Shown: positions 26,062 to 33,266 of the stretch, in pieces
Layout: each line of letters starts with the position of its first letter
Position numbering within the stretch: the stretch's first letter is position 1
Assembly: GCF_963666745.1 (NCBI RefSeq)
Contig: NZ_OY762961.1
Location: 1,042,001-1,106,000 of the forward strand
Direction of reading: 5' to 3'
Length of the DNA stretch: 64,000 nucleotides
Source of the DNA: an uncultured Desulfuromonas sp.
Lineage (GTDB): Bacteria > Desulfobacterota > Desulfuromonadia > Desulfuromonadales > Desulfuromonadaceae
Made by a program: the position numbers and the translations under genes
The notes under the pieces: model-generated
Seen by the model: only the letters and a program-made list of their open reading frames with translations
The model's database searches: none
What the model was told of the DNA's origin: nothing

Positions 26062-27287
26062 ACAGAGTCGTCATCACCGGGATGGGTGCCGTTTCTCCAT
26101 TTGGCGCGACGGTTGCAGATCTGCTCAGCGGGTTGTACGAGGGCCGTAGTGCTGTTGCTTATTATGAAGAACTACGTCAAGTGCAGGGGCTTCGCAGTCT
26201 GGTGGCCAGTCGGGTTCAAGGGATTGATCCTAAGCAGATTGCTCGCAAACATCGTCGTTCCATGTCCAACATGTCTATTTATGCCACATTGGCGGCTGGC
26301 GAAGCTTTGCAGCAGGCTGGCATCGACGAAGCCCTCTGTGCTTCCGGCGATTTGGGGGTTGCTGTTGGTTCCACCGTTGGCAGTACTGAGGTCACAGAAG
26401 CCTTCTTTGCCGACTATTTTACGGATCACAGTCTGGAGCGCATGAAATCCACGTTGTTCTTCCAGATGATGAACCACACCTGTGCATCGAATATCGCTCA
26501 GACATTTAATATTGCTGGACGACTCCTGGCCCCGTCGGCGGCCTGCGCCACCGGCAGTCAGGCCATTGGCTACGGGTATGAGATGATTGCCCACGGTAGT
26601 CAGCAAATGATGCTGTGTGGCGGGGCTGATGAACTGCATCCGCTGACTTGCGCGACGTTTGACGTCATGCACGCTGCGTCGATCGCTTACAACGATCAGC
26701 CCCATCTGACACCACGTCCGTTTTCCGCTGAACGTGACGGCATGGTCTGCGGTGAAGGCAGCGGTGTTTTAGTGCTCGAATCTCTTGATAGCGCCCAACG
26801 CCGTGGCGCCAATATTTTCGGTGAAGTGATCGGCTTTGCCACGGTATCTGATCCGGGAAATATCGCCAATCCCGACGCCAGGGTTATGGCAACCTGTATT
26901 CGCAAAGCGCTTGAATCCGCAGCAATTGATGCTTCTTCTGTTGATTATGTCAATGCTCATGCAACGGCAACGGAACAGGGGGATATTGCCGAAAGCCAGG
27001 CCATAGCCGAGGTCTTTGAACATTCGGTGGCGGTAAGCAGTTTAAAAGGGCATCTCGGTCATACCATGGCCGCCAGCGGCGCTTTGGAAACTATTGCCAC
27101 AGTCGATATGCTTAATCAGGGAAAAGTGGTCCCCACACTCCATCTGGATCAGGTAGATCGTCGTTGTGCAAAACTTAACTATATTAAACAGTTGTGTGGT
27201 AAAGGATTAGGTATCGCATTAAAGAATAATTTTGCTCTAGGTGGGGTGAATACCTCACTGGTTCTAAGGAGATATAACCATGACTGA
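26052..27287 (+). CDS. Beta-ketoacyl-ACP synthase, FabF-like
   Basis: 411 residues from a GTG overlapping the upstream stop by ten bases. Active-site residues are intact: C165 (SAACATGSQ), the His in NAHATATEQGD near 303, and Lys/His in SSLKGHLGHTMAASGA near 335-340. Also present is the family's TPRPFSAERDGMVCGEGSG segment. Elongating ketosynthase acting on the ACP encoded directly after it, whose start lies inside this gene's 3' end. Confidence 0.93.
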   Translation: MSLNRVVITGMGAVSPFGATVADLLSGLYEGRSAVAYYEELRQVQGLRSLVASRVQGIDPKQIARKHRRSMSNMSIYATLAAGEALQQAGIDEALCASGDLGVAVGSTVGSTEVTEAFFADYFTDHSLERMKSTLFFQMMNHTCASNIAQTFNIAGRLLAPSAACATGSQAIGYGYEMIAHGSQQMMLCGGADELHPLTCATFDVMHAASIAYNDQPHLTPRPFSAERDGMVCGEGSGVLVLESLDSAQRRGANIFGEVIGFATVSDPGNIANPDARVMATCIRKALESAAIDASSVDYVNAHATATEQGDIAESQAIAEVFEHSVAVSSLKGHLGHTMAASGALETIATVDMLNQGKVVPTLHLDQVDRRCAKLNYIKQLCGKGLGIALKNNFALGGVNTSLVLRRYNHD

Positions 27288-27534
27288 ACAGGAAATCATC
27301 ACCACGATCAACACGGCTCTGGCCGAGGAATTTGAGCTTGATCTGGATGATATGACTCCGGACGTTTCACTGTATGAGGATCTCGGTCTCGACAGCTTGG
27401 ACACGGTCGATATGGTGATCGTGTTGGAAGGCGCCTTTAACTTTAAAATTCGTGAGGAAGCTGAGGTGAAAGAAATTCGCACCTTGGGAGATATTCACGC
27501 GTTTGTTACCAAGAAACTTGCTGCTGAATCCTGA
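27280..27534 (+). CDS. Acyl carrier protein 1
   Basis: 84 residues, very acidic. The phosphopantetheine attachment motif is LGLDSLD with the Ser at residue 39. The helix II sequence DTVDMVIVLEGAF is typical. The start overlaps the ketosynthase stop by eight bases. One of three ACPs in the cluster; resembles the paired ACPs of aryl-polyene pathways. Confidence 0.95.
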   Translation: MTEQEIITTINTALAEEFELDLDDMTPDVSLYEDLGLDSLDTVDMVIVLEGAFNFKIREEAEVKEIRTLGDIHAFVTKKLAAES

Positions 27535-27542
27535 TTTAATCC

Positions 27543-28331
27543 ATGAACGTTTATCATCTGCATGTTATCGCCATGAATGTCTGGGTATACGGCCTGCTGT
27601 TTTTATGGACGGTTGTCGGTCTGCTTTTGAGCCCGTTTCAGACAACGTATCTGAGGTGGCGATATCAATGGCCGGTAGATCGGGCTGTGCGCCATATTAT
27701 CTGGATGTACGGTCGCGGCTGGCTATTGTTGATTTCCCCTTTTGTGTCTTTTTCCCGTGATGGTTTGACGGCTGAGCAATTGCCGGAACGCTGTGTCTTT
27801 GTCATTAACCATCTGTCGTTTTTTGACACCTATTTTATGGCCGGGCTGCCGCATAGTGATGTCACCTTTGCCGTACGCTCGTGGCCGTTCAAGATGTTCT
27901 GGTACCGGCTGTTTATGCGCTTGGCCAATTATCTTGAAGTGGAAGATCTCAGTTGGCAGGAAACAACGGCACGGGGAACCGAGGTGTTGAAACAGGGCGG
28001 TTCCGTGCTGTTTTTTCCGGAAGGGCATCGCAGTCGTGACGGAAAAATGCAACGGTTCTATTCCGGTGCGTTCCAGCTGGCTGTAGCCGCCCAATGTCCG
28101 GTCGTGCCGCTGTGTATCACCGGTACGGATGTCCTGCTTCCACCCGGCCGCAAAAGTTTGCGTCCTTGCCGAGTCCAGTTGCGAATATTGTCGCCGGTGG
28201 CTGTTGAGGACTTCGACTATGAAGGGGGCCATCTGGCCCTGAAGAAAAAAGTCAAAACACAGATGGTTGAAGCTCTCGACGAGATGACGACAATGACATC
28301 GACTGTCGCTGAAGCGGTGTCCTCATGTTGA
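27543..28331 (+). CDS. PlsC-family 1-acylglycerol-3-phosphate-type acyltransferase
   Basis: 262 residues. N-terminal TM helix at about 12-30, a second hydrophobic stretch around 58-68. Catalytic NHLSFFD (H-x4-D) near residue 89 and the substrate-binding FPEGHRSRDG near 160 are both intact. Transfers an acyl group from acyl-ACP or acyl-CoA to a hydroxyl acceptor at the inner face of the membrane. In aryl-polyene clusters a homologous acyltransferase links the product to lipid. Overlaps the next gene by seven bases. Confidence 0.9.
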   Translation: MNVYHLHVIAMNVWVYGLLFLWTVVGLLLSPFQTTYLRWRYQWPVDRAVRHIIWMYGRGWLLLISPFVSFSRDGLTAEQLPERCVFVINHLSFFDTYFMAGLPHSDVTFAVRSWPFKMFWYRLFMRLANYLEVEDLSWQETTARGTEVLKQGGSVLFFPEGHRSRDGKMQRFYSGAFQLAVAAQCPVVPLCITGTDVLLPPGRKSLRPCRVQLRILSPVAVEDFDYEGGHLALKKKVKTQMVEALDEMTTMTSTVAEAVSSC

Positions 28332-29632
28332 GCTGTTCTGACCAACTGGCCTTTGCACCGGCGGAAGTGATCCGCCAACAGCAGCAGGTGCTGTTACGGC
28401 AGCATATGGCGTACCTGGCTGACAACTCGCCATTTTACCAGCGCATGGCCAGTGAACACGGCTTTGATTTGCGTGATGTGCGTTGTTATGACGATTTGGC
28501 GGCGTTGCCGTTCACCAACAAAGCCGACCTAGAACAGTATGGTGATGACTTTCTCTGCGTGGACGAGCGGCAGGTGGCGGATATCTGTCTGACTTCGGGA
28601 ACCACCGGCCTGCCCGTGGCGTTCATGCAGAGTCGCGACGACCTGGAACGGCTGGCCTTCAATGAGCAGCTGGCGTTCAGCACCGCCGGTTTGACCGCCG
28701 ATGATCGGGTCCTGATTGCCGCCGCCATTGACCGCTGTTTTATGGCGGGCATGGCTTATTTTCTTGGCCTGAAAAAAATTGGATGTACCGTCATTCGCGG
28801 TGGCTCCAGCTCCGTGGCGGTGGTCGCGCAACTGATTGAGCGTTTCCGGCCCAGTGCGCTGGTCGGAGTGCCGACGCTGTTTCTGGCCTTGGCTGAAATA
28901 TTACGTAAGAAGGGGATTGATCCCTGTCAATGTGGCGTGAAGCGCCTGGTGTGTATTGGCGAACCCGTGCGTGATCAGAGTTTGAATCTGTCTGTTCTAG
29001 GCGAACGCCTCCAGGAACAGTGGCAGGCGGAGGTCTACGGTACCTATGCCAGTACGGAAATGGCCGCCACCTTTGTCGATTGCAGTCACGGTTGTGGCGG
29101 GCATCTGCCGCCGGAACTGATGCTGGTGGAGATTGTTGATGATCAGGGTCAGCGAGTGTCAGCTGGTGAAGTGGGTGAGGTGGTGGCGACACCGTTGCAG
29201 GTGACGGGCATGCCGCTGCTCCGCTTCAAGACCGGCGATGTGGCCACGTTGTACTCTGATCCCTGTGTCTGTGGGCGCAACAGCTGGCGTATCGGTCCGG
29301 TGCTGGGGCGTAAAAATCAGATGTTGAAATATCGAGGTACCACGGTGTATCCGCCAGCGATCTTCGCTGTGTTGCAGGAGCTGGCTGAGGTGCAGGCGTT
29401 TTATATCGAAGTGCGTGACGATTACGCGTTATCCGATCAGATTCGAGTGGTGGTGGGGAGTTGTTGTCCTGATCTCACCGCGCACTATGTGGAAGAATTG
29501 CTGGCTGCGCGCATTCGGGTTAAGCCGGAAGTGGTGATCCGGGATGTTGATACGGTGCGTAGTCAGACGTTGCAGGAAGACAAGCGCAAGCCGGTGACGT
29601 TCTTTGATTATCGGACCACTGCTTTACTTTAA
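28325..29632 (+). CDS. AMP-forming acyl ligase, phenylacetate-CoA ligase (PaaK)-like
   Basis: 435 residues. The adenylation P-loop is LTSGTTGLPVAF near residue 92. The second signature TYASTEMAATFVDC is near 240, and the substrate-proximal FKTGDVATLY, CVCGRNSW and GRKNQMLKYRG segments are near 300-340. These follow the PaaK subgroup rather than FadD. In this context it probably activates the aryl starter acid (for example a cinnamate or benzoate) for loading on a cluster ACP. Last gene of the first block; followed by a 944-base gap. It is distinct from the two paaK genes at 57-60 kb. Confidence 0.85.
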   Translation: MLSCSDQLAFAPAEVIRQQQQVLLRQHMAYLADNSPFYQRMASEHGFDLRDVRCYDDLAALPFTNKADLEQYGDDFLCVDERQVADICLTSGTTGLPVAFMQSRDDLERLAFNEQLAFSTAGLTADDRVLIAAAIDRCFMAGMAYFLGLKKIGCTVIRGGSSSVAVVAQLIERFRPSALVGVPTLFLALAEILRKKGIDPCQCGVKRLVCIGEPVRDQSLNLSVLGERLQEQWQAEVYGTYASTEMAATFVDCSHGCGGHLPPELMLVEIVDDQGQRVSAGEVGEVVATPLQVTGMPLLRFKTGDVATLYSDPCVCGRNSWRIGPVLGRKNQMLKYRGTTVYPPAIFAVLQELAEVQAFYIEVRDDYALSDQIRVVVGSCCPDLTAHYVEELLAARIRVKPEVVIRDVDTVRSQTLQEDKRKPVTFFDYRTTALL

Positions 29633-30576
29633 TCGACGCGATAGGTTCAGTTTTTTTTGCACCCAAGCCCTCCCGTTCAGCAGCGCCGAACGAAGAGAAC
29701 GATCACCGCGATGGTCGTCGGCAACTGTTTGAGGCCTGTGGAACACAGGCCGAGTTCTTGCCGACATCGTGGTATTAGTGAACGCAGAGAGGGAACCCGC
29801 AGGGCGCTGAGGTTGTTGTCAATCAGATGAACGAGGGATGTTGCGAGAGATTTTTTGGGTCAGCAAGGCAGAGGGAGGAGCCATAGTTATTCTATGGCGA
29901 CGACGGATAACGCAGCGGACACGAAAAAGATTCGCAACAGCACCGTGAGATCTGATTGATACCAACCTCCTGTCGGGAGTCGTTTTTCGGTTCCTTTTGA
30001 CGACGCAAAAGGAACCCGACGTGTGGGCGCGGAAGCCCACGTCACGTGGGTACCAACAATGAGAACGGATGAAGGTTAGCCGGAGCGATCGGTTCCGCAT
30101 TGCGAACGACTGTAGATCAAAGGTCAAGGTCAAGGTCAAGGTCGCCGGGACTCGCCCCGGCAGGCGACATCCTTTTGGCAAGCCGCCCAAAAGGATGCAA
30201 AAGCCAGCTGGGCTGTCGCCGGACTTCTTGACTAACCCACGATGAATCGCTTTCCGGCTTACTCCACGGATTCGGCTCGTCGCCCTTGAGGTCGACGAAT
30301 CGTGCGCTTCATCAGCGACGGCATTGACGTTGATAACACGCATGAGTGTGATCAACCTTGTTGTGCTGGCACCTCGGCGAAGAGGGAGCGGGCTGCGCCC
30401 ACCCCACGGGTATTGACATTGGACATCGTGCCAGGTGCAAGCCTACTCGCGTCACGCAGGGTGAAGTTGTTTGGAAGGCATTTATTGTTGTGGCAGGTGG
30501 AGGAAAGATGTCACCTGTTTCACTGTGTTGATGAACTGTTGGGACAAGATTTTTATCTGAAATCACGAGGGAAAAA
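29633..30576 (+). other. 944-base noncoding region rich in hairpins and repeats
   Basis: No convincing gene is seen. The stretch contains several perfect stems: GGTTCCTTTTG/CAAAAGGAACC at about 29988-30015, GTGGGC/GCCCAC at about 30022-30040, and the composite repeat at 30119-30215. Minus-strand reading frames here are Arg/Ser-rich and look accidental. The region probably holds the promoter of the ammonia-lyase block, though I could not identify a clear -35/-10 pair. Confidence 0.7.
30119..30215 (-). repeat. Composite intergenic repeat, copy 1
   Basis: On the + strand: four GGTCAA-type hexamers, then CGCCGGGACTCGCCCCGGC (hairpin), then CATCCTTTTGG ... CCAAAAGGATG (perfect hairpin). The reverse complement of 39140-39240 is nearly the same sequence in the same order, so the two are an inverted pair about 9 kb apart. 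Looks like a REP/BIME-type element; no transposase is nearby. Confidence 0.85.
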
Positions 30577-32163
30577 ATGGGAGAGCAAAAATCGGTAGTG
30601 TTAACCGGCAACGACCTGACCGTGGAACAAATCATTGCCGTCGGTGTCGGTGATCTGAAAGTCGAACTGGATGAACAGGCGTTGCAGCGCTGTCGTGACA
30701 GCCGCACCTTTCTGGAAGAGGCGGTGCAGGCCCGGCACATCATTTACGGCGTCAACACTTCGTTCGGCCCCATGTGTAACAAGATTATCGACGACAACCA
30801 GATCGAGGCGTTGCAGGTTAACCTGATTCGCAGTCATGCCGCCGGGTTGGGTGATCCGCTTAAACCCTACATTGGTCTCGCGGTGATGCTCGTGCGTCTC
30901 AATACGCTCGTCAAAGGCTACAGTGGCGTGCGGATTGAGCTGCTTGAGTTCATGCAGTGGATGATCAACGCGGGCATTGCCCCGTATATTCCCGAATGCG
31001 GCAGTGTAGGCGCTTCCGGTGACCTGATTCATCTGGCGCATCTGGCGTTGGGCATCATCGGTGAGGGCAACGTTTATTATCGTGACGAACTGCGTCCGGC
31101 CGCCGAGGTGTTTGCCGAGTTGGGCCGCGAACCGATGCGTTTGAGCTATAAAGAGGGCATTGCCCTGATGAACGGCACCAGTGCCATGACCGCGCTGGCC
31201 GCCTTTGCCATTTTCGGCGCCAAAAAACTGCTGCGCGTCAGCTGTGTGACCGGCGCCTTTGGTATTGAGCTGTTCGGCGGTATCGACGATGCCTTTGACG
31301 AGGACTTGCACCGGGTCAAGCCCCATCCGGGCCAGGTGGAGATTGCCGAGACCATCCGTAACCTGTATCGCGGCTCCGGCAATATTACCCTGCGCGAAAA
31401 CATGCATGACCGGATTCGCGGCCAGCACCAAGAGGGTCTGGTGTTTGAAACCACCATCAATGTACAGGATGTCTATTCCATCCGTTGCACGCCGCAGGTG
31501 CTGGCACCGGCCGCCGAAATGATCGAAAGCGCGACCCGCACTGTTGAGGTGGAGGCCAACTCGTCCAACGATAATCCGATCATCATCCCGGACAAGAAAA
31601 AGATCATCCACGGCGGCAATTTCCACGGTCAGAGCATCGGCTTTGCCATGGACGCTCTGTGCGTCAGCCTGGCGACGCTGTGCAACCTGTCCGAGCGGCG
31701 GCTTAACAAGCTGCTCGATAAGAACCTTAACGAAGGGTTGCCCGAGCATCTGATTCCCGGCACTTTGGGGCTGACCATGGGATTCATGGGCTCGCAGTAT
31801 CTGGCCACGTCGACCACGGCGGAAAACCGACAACTGGCGAATCCGGTGAGTACCAATTCCATCTCCTGCAATGCTTCCAATCAGGATGTGGTCAGCATGG
31901 GCACTGTGGCGGCGCGCAAGGCGTTCAAGCAGGTGAGTAACGCCAAGCATATCCTGACCATGGAAGTCCTGGCCGATTTGCAGGCGCTGTCGTTTCGTAA
32001 TGCTGACAAACTGGGTGTTGGCACGTCACGGGTTTATGCGGCCCTGAATGATGAATTTCAGATTTATGACAACAGCCGCGTGTTCCACGATGATCTGGTG
32101 GCCATGCGTAAGAAGCTGTTTTCCAGCCAATTATTCGATGATTTGAGCTGCTACTGGTCGTAA
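30577..32163 (+). CDS. MIO-type aromatic amino acid / histidine ammonia-lyase
   Basis: 528 residues, HAL/PAL/TAL length. The Ala-Ser-Gly triad that cyclises to the MIO cofactor is A146-S147-G148 in GSVGASGDLIHLAHL. The catalytic Tyr loop IIYGVNTSFGPM is near residue 56, and NSSNDNP and HGGNFHGQ are in the conserved places. The selectivity pair is Ser-His (NLIRSHAAG), as in histidine lyases but also in flavobacterial tyrosine lyases that serve flexirubin pigments. Cluster context therefore suggests tyrosine or phenylalanine giving an arylacrylate starter, while histidine cannot be excluded. Good ribosome binding site (CGAGGG). First gene of the second block. Confidence 0.92.
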   Translation: MGEQKSVVLTGNDLTVEQIIAVGVGDLKVELDEQALQRCRDSRTFLEEAVQARHIIYGVNTSFGPMCNKIIDDNQIEALQVNLIRSHAAGLGDPLKPYIGLAVMLVRLNTLVKGYSGVRIELLEFMQWMINAGIAPYIPECGSVGASGDLIHLAHLALGIIGEGNVYYRDELRPAAEVFAELGREPMRLSYKEGIALMNGTSAMTALAAFAIFGAKKLLRVSCVTGAFGIELFGGIDDAFDEDLHRVKPHPGQVEIAETIRNLYRGSGNITLRENMHDRIRGQHQEGLVFETTINVQDVYSIRCTPQVLAPAAEMIESATRTVEVEANSSNDNPIIIPDKKKIIHGGNFHGQSIGFAMDALCVSLATLCNLSERRLNKLLDKNLNEGLPEHLIPGTLGLTMGFMGSQYLATSTTAENRQLANPVSTNSISCNASNQDVVSMGTVAARKAFKQVSNAKHILTMEVLADLQALSFRNADKLGVGTSRVYAALNDEFQIYDNSRVFHDDLVAMRKKLFSSQLFDDLSCYWS

Positions 32164-32182
32164 TTGAACTGAGGGAAACTGG

Positions 32183-32629
32183 ATGGATTCATTGCCAGAG
32201 AAACCGATATTATCTTTGCCGATGGCCGCGCAAAAGCTGTTGCCGCATCGTCCGCCCATGTTGCTGGTGGATGCGTTGGTGGCATTTTCGCCCGGCTGCG
32301 GCACGGTGATCAGCGAGGTCCGTGCGGAGGATCTATTTGTTCGTGACGATGGCACTCTGGAACCCGTGGCCTTTATTGAACTGATTGCTCAGGGCTATGC
32401 GGCGGTGAAAGGGTATGAAGATACTTTGAACGACGTCGCGGTGCGCGAAGGTTTTTTGGTTGGAGGTCGTCAGGTCAAACTGTTGGCCAAAGCACGGGTT
32501 GGTGACCGGCTGGCCATCGATATTGAAACGTCCGGCCATCTGGAAGGCTTTTGTGTTGTCGATGGCGTGGTCCGTCGTGAAGAGGAAATTCTTGCTGAGG
32601 GGAGTATCAAGCTATGGATACGCGAATAA
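32183..32629 (+). CDS. Hotdog 3-hydroxyacyl-ACP dehydratase-like protein (ApeP-like), Glu-only
   Basis: 148 residues. The N-terminal LLPHRPPMLLVD segment is the FabZ-type start. E66 lies in VAFIELIAQ, the position of the FabZ/FabA catalytic acid. The HFPG segment that normally carries the catalytic His 14 residues earlier is absent (residue 52 is Phe, and there is no His between 23 and 66). The protein alone therefore has half a dyad. A second hotdog gene at 36298 has the His but not the acid. Likely forms a mixed dehydratase with it, analogous to the ApeI/ApeP pair. Overlaps the LolA-like gene by 16 bases. Confidence 0.85.
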   Translation: MDSLPEKPILSLPMAAQKLLPHRPPMLLVDALVAFSPGCGTVISEVRAEDLFVRDDGTLEPVAFIELIAQGYAAVKGYEDTLNDVAVREGFLVGGRQVKLLAKARVGDRLAIDIETSGHLEGFCVVDGVVRREEEILAEGSIKLWIRE

Positions 32630-33258
32630 GATTTGTGTGTCTGCTCCTTGCCCTGTTGATGATGCCGTGGTCAGTCTTTGCGGCGGAGCCACTACCGCAG
32701 GAAATGGCCGATGACATTCGCCAGTCCGCTGCCGGGGTGGAAACACTGTCGAGTCAGTTTGTGCAAGAAAAATTTCTCAGCATGTTTGCCGAAACCCTGA
32801 CGTCCAACGGCCAGTTTTACTATGAGCGTCCTGATCGGTTGCGCTGGGAATTGACCACACCGGTGGGTTCCGGCTTTGTGTTGAATGGTGACCACGGCGA
32901 ACGCTGGCATGAACGGGTTGCCGGCAGTGAACCATTTCGACTTGAAGATGACCCGGCCATGAGCCTCATCGCTGAGCAACTGTTTGCCTGGGCGCGGGCT
33001 GATCTGGCTTGGCTGCAGGAGCATTATCAGATTGAGCTGATCGGTGTCGAACCGATCTGCCTGCGCCTGACGCCGCCCGAAGGGCAGGGACGGGCGTTTC
33101 TCGATCATCTGTTGATCCAGTTCTCCGAATCGGCCGCGTACGTGACTGAAGTGGAGATTCACGAGCAAGATGGCGATTACACGCGCATTCGTTTCAGCCA
33201 AACCCAGGTGAACGCACCGCTGGCCGACACGCTTTTTGACGGTCGGGAAGGGCAGTAG
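32614..33258 (+). CDS. LolA-like outer-membrane lipoprotein carrier protein
   Basis: 214 residues. Signal peptide 1-23 ending VFA-AEP. The mature protein has the LolA pattern: VETLSSQFVQEKFL, then GQFYYERPDRLRWELTTP near residue 67-84, and later DYTRIRFSQTQVN. Cluster-specific LolA homologues in aryl-polyene loci are thought to carry the lipid product across the periplasm. Start supported by GAGGGGAG. Its stop lies eight bases before the MMPL gene. Confidence 0.9.
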   Translation: MDTRIRFVCLLLALLMMPWSVFAAEPLPQEMADDIRQSAAGVETLSSQFVQEKFLSMFAETLTSNGQFYYERPDRLRWELTTPVGSGFVLNGDHGERWHERVAGSEPFRLEDDPAMSLIAEQLFAWARADLAWLQEHYQIELIGVEPICLRLTPPEGQGRAFLDHLLIQFSESAAYVTEVEIHEQDGDYTRIRFSQTQVNAPLADTLFDGREGQ

Positions 33259-33266
33259 CGTCACTC

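Noticed and set aside
30119-30145. Hexamer ladder GGTCAA/GACCTT considered as a CRISPR or coding minisatellite
   Set aside because: Only four units, no spacers, and the same ladder is part of a larger intergenic repeat found again at 39.2 kb.
29819-30355. A 178-residue open frame on the minus strand in the large gap
   Set aside because: The product is Arg/Ser-rich, has no recognisable domain and lies across the hairpins and hexamer repeats; it repeats the composition of the intergenic element rather than a protein.
30601-31950. A 449-residue minus-strand frame
   Set aside because: Lies fully inside the ammonia-lyase gene, whose catalytic motifs are intact; the long antisense frame is a by-product of GC-rich codons.
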